This document shows positions 52,224 to 64,000 of a stretch of DNA of 64,000 nucleotides, piece after piece; position 1 is the stretch's first letter; every line of letters starts with the position of its first letter. Below the pieces are notes generated by a model. That model ran no database searches and was not told the origin of the DNA. It saw only the letters and a list, made by a program, of their open reading frames with translations. Origin of the DNA: Chrysomallon squamiferum. Lineage: Eukaryota; Mollusca; Gastropoda; Neomphalida; Peltospiridae. Where the stretch lies: NCBI GenBank assembly GCA_012295275.1, contig CM022665.1, positions 7,364,976-7,428,975 of the forward strand, written 5' to 3'. The position numbers and the translations under genes were made by a program.

Positions 52224-53840
52224 GTTCTATTTTAGTTTAATCTTCACAGTCATTTTTCTGTATGGTTTTTAAAGTCATATTTCACTTCTCTGTTCACAGT
52301 GTTTACACAGTCATATTTAATATCATTTTTACAGTTATAGTTCTGTTAATTTGCCAAAAAGTCTCTACTGCTTCCTATTTTTCATACTTAACGCATCTAA
52401 ATCAATACCGTGCTTCATAATATTTGTGTTAGGAAATGAGTAAAGTGTAATTTGTAGCTTTATTGAATATTTGTATCTCCTGTTTTGTCAATTTATAAAT
52501 AACTTGTCCGCTGAAGTCAGGGTCAGGCCAGCGAGATGGGTGGGGGTTCCCTGTGATGAATACTTTTAGCAGCTGTTCAGCATTGTCTACAAAAATGTTT
52601 GTCTACTTAGTTTTATTATTGCCATCTGAATCTCAACATAACATACAATGGCAGAAGATCATGTAATAAGTTTAAAGCTTTGTAACTTTAGAAAAAAGAT
52701 TTAAAAAAAAGTGGAGTAGGATTGAGAGCTGCTGGATACTGTCACGCATTTGTCCCTGGAGAGTTGCAGTGACACAAATTAATTCCACTTTATGATAAAC
52801 CGATTTAGTCAACACCCACACTTTATTGGAATGACCTTTCATTTGCAGTCCTGTTACTTGTTTGGCAGTATTTGAAACCAGAGCGGAACAAAACAGAGAA
52901 ATGAAAAACTGAATAATGTGTAGGGGTTAGATTGATACAGTCACATGCACACTCAGAGACTCACATTTATATACAAAAAAATTTAAAAAAATAAAATTAA
53001 AAAGTTAGAGAAGGTTGGCACATCCATTTTAAATTAATTTCACTGTTATGGCCATTATTTGCTATTTTATATAATTAAAAGCTATTTTTGTACTGTTCTT
53101 TCAGATATCTTTTTTTTTCTTTTTTTCTGCAGTAACGCAGCTTACATTTTGCAGTAAATAATTAATAAAAAGAAACAACAACACCCAAAACAGTTTTAAA
53201 AGTACATCCCTCTCACAACACACACTACTATTTTTATTTATTTTTTGAAACATATCTGAGTTGTCTGTTGCACGTATTTATTACAGTTTATAAATTACGT
53301 TAAGAAACATTTATTTCTGGTGCTTCCTCTGAGATAATCTAATTAGAGAGAATTTAGTGCAATGTGAAAATTAAGAAAACGTGTTTTCTCCGCAGTTAAC
53401 CATATAACACACACTGATGATTATGAAATAACTGTTTCTAATTTAGAACCAAAAGAAAAAAAAAAAAAAAAAAAAGGATGTCAGTAAACAAGAAGCTGCT
53501 AATGGGGTGAAGTAAAACTAGAGACGAGTGGCTTTTACACTGTACACTCTAAGTCTTCTGTTTACTGAGACCACCTACATGCTCACTTCATTGTTGATGT
53601 AATTATGTCTGGTAATTATGTGCGTATGATACAGGCAGTGTGTAAAATTAGTAATTTCATATTGTACCTCTGACACCAGCCATTTTATGTCACGCTTAGG
53701 ATCTTGAGTTATTTCGTATAATGAAGGTAAATTATAAATACATTATATGCAAATGTTTATTTTTCTGGGTTTTTTTTTTTTTTTTTTAATTATTATTATT
53801 ATTATTGTTATTATTATTGTTATTGTTATTATTATTGTTA

Positions 53841-53872
<32 letters not shown>

Positions 53873-54526
53873 TTATTATTATTGTTAATTCAGATAAAAC
53901 CAGCAGATATGTTGTATATTAAAAAATAAAGATACACGCTGGGACTGATAAATTAATAAATTAGTACAAGATCTGCACAAGAATCCCAGCTGGCAAAGAT
54001 GATGTGGATGATATACTTCGGCTTCGTAAACACTGACACTAACAATTGATGGTTGCTGGAGTTTAGAGAGAATTCTCAGAATCTTTTCATCCTGCAAAAA
54101 TGAATAGATCTTCTGCTCACTCACTATCTTTACATTTACATTTAAATCACAGCCACAACTTTGATTTCTGTTACCTTAACCTATAGAGATAATAATGTTT
54201 GTTGTGAGCCAAATTAAACCTTAACATTTTTAATTTTTTCATTACAATAATATCTACGAAGTCCATTGTGAGTCTAGTTTTTAGGTAATGTAGCAGATAG
54301 AAGAACTGGATCCCCAGTAGATGATTCTATTTGATAAAAATCCACTTGTCAAGATTTTGTATACTAAATTTTATATATTCAGTAACAGAAGCCTTATAAT
54401 ACACAATCAAATCTTTTTATTTTTATTTATTTTTATTTTTTTAAAACTTTATTAGTATTTATTTATTTATTTATTTATTTATTTCATTTTAAAAATTATT
54501 TTTCTTACAAGATTTTAATGTTATTG

Positions 54527-54600
<74 letters not shown>

Positions 54601-57600
54601 TTCTTTGACACTCAAGAGCAATAGATTTTAACATTTCACTGACATCCTGGTTAAATTATAATAAATCATTTATCATCCTTTAACAATCATTTTGTCCAGT
54701 GGCATGAAACCATTTGAAACCAGTTTTTATTTCATTAGTTAATTCAAGATTTCAAACACATAATTTTTTTTTTTTTTTATAGATAATGCTTAGACCCCTC
54801 TCCTTTATCATAGATGCACATAGATATGTTTATTGTTCATAATGCAGCAGCTGGGTAACTTGTTTGAGAAGCTGAAATGACACAGAATGTGTTCACAATA
54901 ACCTTGTTTGAATGTAGTTAATGTCTGTTTATTCATAGTTGATATTAATAAACATATACATGCAGCCAGCTTTCTAGCCTAATTTATCATTTTAGTCTTC
55001 TGCTAAGAAAACAACTCTAACAACCCTGTCTTATGTGTTAGATGTGCCTATCCCCCCACCCCACCCCCTCAAAACACTGTTGTTTTACAAAGTAATAATT
55101 TTAGTACTTCAAAACAACATGTTTCAAGTTCTTTTTAAAAAGTCAAATAGTTACATACATTGTATTACATAGTAACGATAGTTAACTTATGATTTTAGTT
55201 TATCTAAACTTGTACATGTGTCTGTTGTTAAAATATGGATGGATAAATATAATTTGTGTGAAATTACTCTCTCTTGTGTGTGTATTGTGTATGTATGCAT
55301 GCATGTTTTTATATATGTATACATGTCTTGTGTATGCATGCTTTTATGTATATATATATTTGTGTGTGTGTGTGTGTGTGTTTTTGGTTAATACCAAAAA
55401 TAAATATATAGTATGTATTAATAATGTTTATAATAATAAAACTATTCACATTAAGAGGATACTATTATTCTAAACTGAATTACTCATTAACCATATACAT
55501 TTATTTTAAAAAAATACCTAAAATTAACTCTGTGAAACTAATTAACAAAAACATTTTATATATAGGAGAGTTATATGTTTAAGTGAGCATATAAAATATG
55601 TTTGACCAGAACTGGCTTATTTGGAGCAACTGTTAAGAATGATACATTTGACAATCATTTGTACTAATCAGATACATATTATATACAGTTACTCACTTGC
55701 ACAAATCAGATTATAAGATATAAATTACAACTTGCATACTTTTTGATTACTAACTAATATGTTACTAGTTGTTCTGTTGAATGTTTTAATTAAATCTTGA
55801 TTTAATTAGTTTTTAATTAATTAGTTAATTAATTATTTTTAATTTGTTTTGCAGCTGCGCCCGGATTCTTGCCCACTACCCATATATAGTATTGCTGGTA
55901 GTTCTGGTTGTCGTGGCAACATGTCTGATTGTTTCTGTGACACTGGGACACCAACTAGATTTCGATGACCCACTTGAGGTATGGTATTAAGTAAAATTTG
56001 ATAAAACATATTTTTCATCAGTCTTAATGGATAAATAAGTTTCGATATTTGGAAAAAGAAAATAAAGATATTAATATTAACAATGTAAACAGCAGCATTA
56101 CAACAGAAAGTGATTTTTTTTTTTTTTTATATAAACAACAGAACAGCAAATAAATTTATAATTTCAGTAAATGTTGCAAGACGAGCGTTGAAAATAAAGC
56201 ATTTTACCAATGAGATGGGTTATTTCAGTTGTGTAAAAAGATGGTGTTTATTTTGTAAAGGGTTTTGAGCCGCGAGGTACCGAGATCAGTGACAGGATGG
56301 TCGCCTACAGGAACCTCATGGAGAATGTTGGAGAGAATGCCAACTTGCTGCCATTCAGACACAACAAAAAAACTACTCTCATTGACAGGATAAAGGAACG
56401 CACTAAGAATGGAAAACGAAAGAAAAAGAAGAAGAAGAAGAAGAAGAAAAAGAAGAAGAAAAACAAAGAAAAACTGAGAGATAAAACTGAATACAGAGCG
56501 GACAATGTGACATTTCACAGCGACAGTGAGGAGTTTTTCTGTGGCATTCCATGTAAATATTTTAATAACTTCCATTTCAGATTATTATAAATTAGATTTT
56601 ACATTTTGTTTAGAACACCAAATAAGAAATTTAAAAGTTAGTTATAATTTTTATCACATATTTATGAAATATATTTGCAGTTTTTAGAAAGATTTTAGCA
56701 AATATGTAATATATCTATCTACACATATTAAACAAATATTTTTATCACCAAAGTTTCTAAGCAAATTACAATAGTTTCTGTGAACTACTAAAAACAATGC
56801 TAATGGACATTACACTATGATATTTTTGCAATGACTGATCACTGTAATTATGTTTTAGAAGTTATAAAATGAGATAAACACAATTTTTTATATGAATTTC
56901 TACATTAACAATTAGCAGGTATGACATTTCAAATTCAGCATCATTGCAGAGACTTGGTAGGATGTTGAAGAACATATCATTTACTATAACAAGTTGTGCA
57001 GGTTTTTTATGCAAGTTTTTAGTTTGTTAACCAGATAATTTTTGTGCTAAATGAAACATACTGTAGAAATTACTTTACTTCGGAACACATTTTTTTATTT
57101 CTAATAAATTCATATATATATTTTTTTCTTTCAGTATTTATCCGTATTTTTGGAACTGCTAACAAACATACATTTATAACAAAGTCTGACTGCTAAAACA
57201 TTTTCTAATTTCAGATAAAGGGTATGCCCGGGTAGTGTTTTCAAGTGTTGACGGCTCAAGTCTCTACTCTCTGGAACACATCAAGTCTATGTGTCTTCAT
57301 GAAGAATTTCACCTCCATGTGCATGAATCATATACTGAAAAGTGCATTAAGCCAACTGGACGGACTAACTGTTGTCGTAGTTGGTGTTTAGGCAGCTACA
57401 TTGCCTTGTTGACAAATAAGACAAGTTGTAATCTAATAGACAATCAGGATGTGACTGATGTGATGAACTTGTTCAAATCGTGTGCCCCTTTTTATCAGAA
57501 CTACTCCATTGGACCAAACTGTGATTATTCTCCAGATTCCTGGTTCTTTGATGTTGATCATAATTATAAACAGAAAGAGTGTCCAGGAGTTCCCAACCAG

Positions 57601-60129
57601 TGTGTGCGTTACAATGCAGTTTTTCACATTCTTCATCATCTGGTTGATAGAAATTTCATAGATGAGATTGTTGCTGGCAAACAGTCGCCTCATCTTTCAT
57701 ATGCTATGACATTCCTCCCTCTCACTGCTAGCTCAATTTCTGTGGACATATATGAGTACATGGAGAGTCTGCCAAAGAATTTTAATGGTGTGCAGATTGT
57801 TGGAGCAAAATTTGAAGTGAAATTTACACTTTTTGAAAAATACCTAAAATCTGACAGCTTATGGCTGGCCTGTGCTGGTTGTGCCATTTTTATAGCCATG
57901 TGGTTATTTTCAGCATCCATTTTCATAACTATTATGACATTTTTGGCTGTTTTCTGGGCCTTGACTGTTGCGTATTTTTTATATATGTTTGTTTTTGAAA
58001 TTAAGTTTTTTCCATACATGAACATGGTTACTGTCATAGTAATGATCGGTATAGGTGCTGATGATGTTTTTATATATTGTAAAGTGTGGCATCTTTCTAA
58101 GTCAGAACCAAACAATGGAGCACTTGAAAAAATAATAAGTGACACACTTCGCCATGCCACACTTTCTATGCTGGTCACAAGTTTAACAACAGCTGCATCA
58201 TTCTATGCCAACTGTATCAGTGATGTTACTGCAATCCAGTGTTTTAGTATCTATGCTGGAACAGCCATATTGTGCAACTTTGTTTTAACAATTACCTGGA
58301 TTCCTGCAACTATCATGCTCTATGAGAAATGGTGTAACTTTTGCTCTTGCTATAATCCAGGAGTATACAGCAGTGAAGCAGGTTTTTGTTCTGCTTTTTT
58401 AAAATTTCCATGCAAAGTGTATTGCTTTTTGTCTGACTGTTCAAGGATATTCTTTGAAAAATTGCTTCCATGCTTGGTAATAAGACTGCGCTATCTGTGG
58501 CTTCTTTTACTGGGATGTCTGGGTGTGTCTGGATTCATTGTAATATTCTATTATCCAAAATTAAAACTGCCTTCTAGTAATCAATTCCAGGTTTTTTCAT
58601 CAGACCACTGGCTGGAAAAGTATGACTTTGAACTCAGTGAAATGTTTGCATTTGAAAAAATGGATGAAGATGAAATTCCACTTCTGCCAATTACTGTAAT
58701 ATGGGGAGTTCATGCGACAGACACAGGTGATCCACTGAATCCGAGGAAGAAAGGAACATTAGTTTTTGATGACAACTTTGATTTAGCAGAAAAGGCATCA
58801 CAAGTGTGGATACTGAAGTTCTGTTCACGTCTGCGACAGACTGATTTTTATTTAAACTCTCCAGGCTTACAGCTAACAAACTGCTTCCTTGAGAACTTTG
58901 TGCAAGGCTTCATGAAGCAGTCATGTAAAGGTAACTACCCATGTTGTAATGAGACCAAATTTCCATATTCTAAGACTAATTTTAACCATTGCTTGCGATC
59001 GTATGTTCCTATATTACACAGAACGCCGTCTGCTGGTTACAGTTCGTATTCTCCGGGACCTCGATTCTCGGATGGACGTGTCAGCGCATTGATAGTGGAG
59101 TTTCTCAGCAATGAACCTTTCAGTCAAAATTATATGAAAATGAAACTGTTTTATCAACGTATCAATCGATGGATGACAGACCAGATGCTTCAGGCGCCGA
59201 AAGAAATGCGTAATGGTTGGTTTGTTAGTGATTTGGGATTCTTTGACCTGCAGAACAGTTTGGCAGTTGGCACTCCACTGGCTCTGGGTGTGTCACTAGC
59301 GGTTGCAGTAATAGTTGCATTTTTCACTACTCTCAATATACTCATCAGTTTGTATGCGATACTCACAGTTATGTTTATCATTGTTGTAACCATTGCAAGT
59401 CTCGTCTTACAAGGTTGGGAGCTGAACATCATGGAATCAGTGGTGGTTACGGTCGCCATCGGCATGTCCATTGACTTAACATTACATTATGGTGTTGCTT
59501 ATCGCCTGTCGCCAGATCTGGACAGGGAAATGAGAGTTGCCTGTTCTGTAAGTAGAATGGGCAGTGCAATTGCTATGGCAGCATTCACAACATTTCTTGC
59601 TGGTGTCTTTATGTTGCCATCAACAGTGCTTGTGTATAGGAAATTTGGTATATTTTTAATGATACTTGTGACAACAAGTTGGATATATTCCACATTTTTC
59701 TTTCAATCGCTGTTGCGCACAATCGGGCCTCAAGGAGGATTTAGTCAGTTCCATTGGCCAGCTTCCGATTGTTGTTCTACATCGTCTCATGAACATGTAG
59801 ATAAGACTGTATATGCTCTCTCGGAATCCACCTTGTCAAGTTCAAGCACAAGCAACCCGAATCACATGTCTAGTGAAGTCCACGAACTCGAACATCTGGG
59901 TGAAAGTTCGGAGACGCCATGTTATTCACAGCATTCCTCCCAACATTTATATAACTACCATTATCATCATCCACAATACCGAGCCAGACATAAAGGTGCC
60001 TATACTCATATGAAACCCAAATGTTCTAGTGACTCGTGTCCGGGAGCCGATTTCAAAAGTGTAACGTTTGAACCAATTACAAATCCTAGATCCCCTGAAA
60101 TAATTGTAGAACAACCAGAAATGGAGTAG
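51249..60129 (+). CDS. DISP1: Dispatched family (RND/patched-like) Hedgehog-release transporter
   Basis: Dispatched releases cholesterol-modified Hedgehog from producing cells; it is a 12-TM RND-type protein with a sterol-sensing-like domain. Secure exons: 55855-55978, 56261-56552 and 57215-60129 (stop TAG). Exon 55855-55978 encodes TM1 (YPYIVLLVVLVVVATCLIV) and the start of DPLEGFEPRGTEISDR, a Dispatched signature. The large exon has cysteine-rich loop 1, the TM2-6 block (about 57850-58330) with GIGADD at 58048-58065, TM7 near 58500, loop 2, and TM8-12 (about 59250-59720) with GMSID at 59461-59475. The cytoplasmic tail is short and Ser/His-rich. A proposed first coding exon ending at 51253 (ATGAG|GTAAGT) joins in phase to give Met-Ser-Cys-Ala-Arg; with it the protein has 1111 residues. 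That exon is uncertain; the rest is firm. Loop 1 has a 14-lysine run at 56420-56461. Confidence 0.9.
51485..51535. repeat. (AC)n microsatellite
   Basis: About 24 AC units. Confidence 0.95.
51785..52345. repeat. Degenerate minisatellite, unit about 25-35 bp
   Basis: Variants of TTTTTACAGTCATATTTCTG and TCAG recur across more than 500 bp, interrupted by a poly-T run at 52193-52220 and a unique block near 51900-51980. Confidence 0.8.
51912..52003. repeat. Dispersed repeat, copy 1
   Basis: About 90 bp (GAATCTTTTCATACTGC ... AAATCACAGCCATGACTTTG) recurs with moderate divergence at about 54076-54170, in the same orientation. Confidence 0.8.
52346..55854. other. Probable Dispatched intron, remainder
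   Basis: No supported exon. It contains the second dispersed repeat copy (54076-54170), poly-A near 53457-53475, (ATT)n at 53787-53886 and 54530-54602, and TG/TATG repeats near 55270-55382. A short exon-like minus-strand frame at 52430-52590 was considered and not accepted. Confidence 0.5.
54530..54602. repeat. (ATT)n microsatellite
   Basis: About 22 ATT units after a few GTT units. Confidence 0.95.
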
Positions 60130-60737
60130 GTCGAAAATTTACTCTGCCATACACCCTAAAAACGAAAATGTTTAACGCCAAATATTCAAAGGCGTGCTCA
60201 GTAATAAAAATGCAGATTATTCTGAAATTCTTACCAAAATGAAAATTTGGTACGTGCTGTATTCGCGAGAATTTACAAATGACAGTATGTATTTTGTTAC
60301 AATTTATGACCTGTTCAGCTGATTTGCATGAAATCTGTTACCTATTCAGGTTTATCGGTTGCATCTTTCATTGTTTTAAATGATACACAGATGTTACTTC
60401 TTGTAAATGAACACAGTTAAATAACACCATTTGCTGTAAGATATTTTTCTAAATTGTATTTTGACGATATTCAATCTTCAAAGCTATTTTTTTAGGGGGA
60501 AAAAAGCCCCACATATTATAAACAGTGACGGATCTAGACAGTATCGTAGTGGATTGATTCTCACTGTTGTGCGGTGAGCGAGATTTTATGGTACCACTCC
60601 TGTCAAAGGCAGATCAAAATGAGGGTGCTCAGATCATAATTATGCACAATAAACCAGTAGCACCGCGAAAATCTCACGTTAAAATTACCCACACCCATTT
60701 ACGTAGAACTGCAGTTATTACATTTTATTCTAAGAGG

Positions 60738-60768
<31 letters not shown>

Positions 60769-61074
60769 ATCTGTATGAACAGCACACCTCGCCAGCCATT
60801 TTTTGCGTAAAGCGTACTTGAAAGAACGCCAAAATTAAAGAAGTTCACTTTTTAAATTATTAACCCCCAAAATGTAAGTAATAATAAACAAATAATCAAG
60901 AATCTCTTCATACAGTAAAATGTAAAGAGGCTGAAATAAATCATTTAATTATTTTTATTTATTCATCGCGTTTTAATCAGAAATAACATTCGTGGAAAAT
61001 TAAAGAGAATTTCCATTGCGTCAGTTTATTTATTTATTATTTATTATTATAAGGCCTACATTTTTCTCTTGTCT

Positions 61075-61107
<33 letters not shown>

Positions 61108-61654
61108 TTGAAATATGCGAAAAAGAAAGTTTAACAACCATAAAAATCATTTAATTTAATAATTTACTTACACCTTTACTCTTCGTTAAATAAATACGTT
61201 TTTGTACATTCCTTTCTTTATGTTTTGTTTTGTTTTGTTTTTCTTTCTTTCCGTTTTTTTTTATATGACCCTTCCCGAGGAGATGGAGGTGCATTAGGCG
61301 TTTTGTTTTTTTGTGGGTTTTTAAAATAAACTAGTGGCTTTAACTGGAGAGGAAAAAAAATGAATGCTTCTCAACCCAGTTTTCTAACTATTGAGGTATA
61401 TAAACATCTGGATCCATATTAAAGATACTTAAACATCCAATATTATTATTCATTCGGAAACCACAAGAACTGCTATTGTTTCTAAATCAGTTCTTACTAG
61501 CAGTAGATCGATTTTGAATAATTGTGTGAAGAAATATTTTCTGACTTATTTTGGGTAATTCCAAAAGAGAAAGTCGTTGATTAAATTTTCCGAATAATTA
61601 CATGAGAGTTACGTGAACAAAGTGAGTACTGCGAGTACTGGTGCCACGAGTTAA

Positions 61655-61955
61655 ATCTAAAGCAGTCATGGGCAAGCTTTTTCGAGAAGTGGGCCACATG
61701 AGACATGGTTCATCCTCAGGCGTGCCGCAGGTACTAATTTAGGCGATTATCTATTTTTACGTAGAGTTTATTTTTTTTTAAAATGTTTCATTTTCATTTA
61801 AAAACTGTTATAATAATAAAAAAAATTACTTGTGTTTTAGTATATTAGTAGATACAAAATAGACTCGTTTTATAAAATTTGAATTAACGTTATTTTATTA
61901 GGCGGGCCACTCAGAAAGCCGCGCGGGCCGCGGTTTGCCCATGACTGATCTAAAG
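61655..61955. mobile_element. hAT-type MITE with 8-bp target duplication
   Basis: The element at 61663-61947 (285 bp) has perfect 13-bp terminal inverted repeats, CAGTCATGGGCAA at the left and its complement TTGCCCATGACTG at the right. It is flanked by the direct repeat ATCTAAAG at 61655-61662 and 61948-61955. Eight-base duplications and CAG-type ends are the hAT signature. No transposase frame is present. Confidence 0.88.
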
Positions 61956-62486
61956 TCTAACTTCAGAAAATAGCTATAATGACCTACTGAGATTTCAGAG
62001 TACTTTATGTCAGAGGGTGCTGACATAATGCCAGTAAAAACTGTAATCCGTAAAGTATTTGTATGAAAAATTTATTGCTTTATTAATTAGTACGTTGCAT
62101 ACACGATCCATGTTTGGTAATAAATGATCATAATAAAGTTTATTCTGGATGAGATTTTCTTCTTTTTTGAGGATGTTGTGTGGATTAAATAGTGCTAAAT
62201 TAAAAAAAAAAAAAAAAAAAAAAATACTATATTAATTTAATGTTAAAATTGTTAATGCCTTCAAAATCTAAATTTTTCTGTCAAAGGCTAAAATACAATG
62301 CCTCGGAAAAAAACCCATCTAGCATTATAATATTTATATTAATACAATTATTGTAAATATTATTATAGGTTCTAAATAGCACGATTACAGTTTTACTGTC
62401 ACTGGGCATCAACACAGATAATGTACTTTCTAAACCCAAAATATCTCATTTTATTTAATTGTTTTTATCGTTATTATTTTTTTCTA

Positions 62487-62545
62487 AAAAAAAATTAAAA
62501 AAAATTAAAAAAAATTAAAAAAAATTAAAAATTAAAAATTAAATT
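62487..62545. repeat. (AAAAAATTA)n-type tandem repeat
   Basis: Repeated A-run plus TTA units, shortening toward the right end. Confidence 0.9.
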
Positions 62546-63954
62546 AGTAAAGAGAAGAAGAAGAAAAAAAAAAAAAAAAAAAATGCCAACTCTTTGTAAA
62601 TAAAATATTTTATAACGCTGTAAGAGTTTTACAAGTATCTGGTAATGCAAAACATCTTAGTAAGAAATGAGTTCATATGAGTTTATTTTAGATTTTTTTT
62701 ACTTTCCTGTTATCCGTTCAGATGTCACGTATCTATCGACATCCATTAAACTCTAAAAACGTCAGCAAGATTTTGAAATGGCGTGAATAAAGAAAATGAT
62801 TATGTAATCTAAATTTCCTTTAAAACCGATATAAAAAATATAAACGATGAAATCTTAAAAAAAAAAAAATATATATATATTATCTCTTGACCAGTTGTAT
62901 AAATAAACCCCCCATTTTCTGTATCGTTGTGGCGAAAACAAACAAAAATGTTTTGCTGCTGCTATTACTTTCTTAATGACCTTTTACTTCGTGCACGCAC
63001 GCTTCACGTCCTTTTTATGTTTGTTCTTTTTTTATTCTCAGTTTCCTTTTTCGTTTCTTTCTCTTTTCTTTTTCTTCTTCTTTTTTTACTTTTTCTTCTT
63101 AACACTTACACGTGCATGAACCTTTGAACAACAGTGAGATTGCTGTGTGGTGCAGGAAATTGGAAAAACTGAATGTATTATTTAGATAACTCAATGAGTG
63201 CATGCGTGTATGTGGGTGTCTCTCTCTCTCATTAAGGGTCTGTGAAGCAACCTAATATTATATCGAATAATAACCGACGTAGTTTTTGTTTGTGTGTGTA
63301 TGCGTGAACTACACATGACTGCAACATTCAGGAAGTTCATATTAATAGACGGCAAACATCATTAAAATATTTTAATTAAGAGTCGTGACTGTCAAATCTA
63401 TAGAATGTCGTCTTCTGTTTATCCATTCGCAAAGATAAATTTTGTTCTAATGATGTTTTATAACGGTAATCCCGGTAAAAATAAAAATAAAATAGAAATG
63501 TACAAAAACATCCTAGGTTACGTTTGTTCTTGTTTGTTTGTTGTGTTTTTTTGTTTGTTTTGTGTTTTTTCAACTCGCAGCTAACAAGTTCATTGACCTT
63601 CAGCAACACGTAGGCCACTATTAATATTGATATATACCGTGTAATCGAGTTATAGGCTTTATCTCTTCGCGTACGTATGACATTTTCGTCTTCGTTGAAA
63701 AGGTCAAATTTCCAATAAATGAAAAACCTTTAATAAGACAGGCGATATTTTCGGAATGCGTGATAGCTGACGGATTCTAGACAGAATCCAATTATCTGAT
63801 AGAAAAATCGCAAAATGAAGGATAATAATCAACATATTTGATGTGTAATATGTGTGTTGTCTATACTGCATATCCGTTTTCAGAGTAATCATATTAGACA
63901 ATTTGTTTTTATATTATGGTTTTGTTCAAACATTTTAATTTTTAACTTTTACTT

Positions 63955-64000
63955 TACTACTACTACTACTACTACTATTATTTATTTATTTATTTATTTA
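63955..64000. repeat. (ACT)n and (TTTA)n at the window edge
   Basis: Seven or so ACT units followed by TTTA units that run off the window. Confidence 0.9.

Larger units (their letters stand above)
60130..64000. other. Downstream of Dispatched: 3' UTR and intergenic DNA
   Basis: An AATAAA lies at 60203-60208, only about 75 nt after the stop, so the real cleavage site may be farther on. The rest holds poly-A at 60738-60766, T-rich runs near 61078-61109, a hAT-type MITE at 61663-61947, AAAATTAA-type repeats at 62487-62545 and TTTA/ACT repeats at the right edge. No further gene is supported. Confidence 0.55.

Noticed and set aside
52430-52590. Exon-like minus-strand frame (contains FITGNPHPSRWPDPDFSG)
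   Set aside because: The acceptor is weak, there is no supported partner exon, and I do not recognise the translation. Similarity to any family would need a search.
57690-58178. 162-codon frame on the minus strand
   Set aside because: It is the complement of the Dispatched membrane domain; the plus-strand reading is clearly the conserved one.
60520-60720. Possible transposon end near CAGTGACGGATCTAGACAG
   Set aside because: Such starts occur in some DNA transposons, but I found no matching inverted end or target duplication.
1-64000. tRNA, rRNA, CRISPR arrays and bacterial-type operons
   Set aside because: No cloverleaf-like gene, rRNA segment or spacer-repeat array was seen; the short direct repeats are microsatellites.

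Overview
This is an intron-rich, AT-rich invertebrate animal sequence, crowded with microsatellites and long homopolymer runs. The animal assignment follows from a ciliary/planar-polarity gene (WDPCP/Fritz) and a Hedgehog-release gene (Dispatched). A pair of secreted CBM4/9-GH10 xylanase-type genes suggests a lophotrochozoan, plausibly a mollusc, because such enzymes are known from molluscs and annelids. That last step is inference; the sequence does not name the species.

Layout. (1) 1-13.6 kb, minus strand: nearly the whole WDPCP gene. I resolve 24 phase-consistent coding exons plus a probable 17-nt microexon; the 3' end runs off the window. Intron 2 holds a decayed Tigger/pogo-type transposase. 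(2) 15.4-34 kb, minus strand: a head-to-tail duplication of about 11.1-11.2 kb carrying two intact 12-exon GH10 genes (561 codons plus stop each), with matching CCAAT/TATA promoters and AATAAA signals. The copies are almost identical in exon 1 and in exons 5-12. They differ strongly in exons 2-4, which encode most of the carbohydrate-binding module. (3) 22-44 kb: intergenic DNA with at least five copies of one small inverted-repeat element (one pair fused), a Tigger-like MITE with TA target duplication, a perfect 20-bp hairpin and many simple repeats. (4) 44-60.1 kb, plus strand: a Dispatched-family gene. Three downstream coding exons are secure, the last being a 2.9-kb exon; the short 5' coding exon is only proposed. 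(5) 60.1-64 kb: downstream DNA with a clean hAT-type MITE that has an 8-bp target duplication.

The three kinds of gene do not form an operon-like unit. WDPCP acts in ciliogenesis and planar cell polarity, Dispatched exports lipidated Hedgehog, and the GH10 pair is probably digestive. I saw no evidence for a wholly new system. The most informative unusual signals are the mosaic divergence between the xylanase paralogues, two GC-AG introns (one replaced by GT-AG in the sister gene), the predicted microexon, and a 14-lysine tract in the first extracellular loop of Dispatched.
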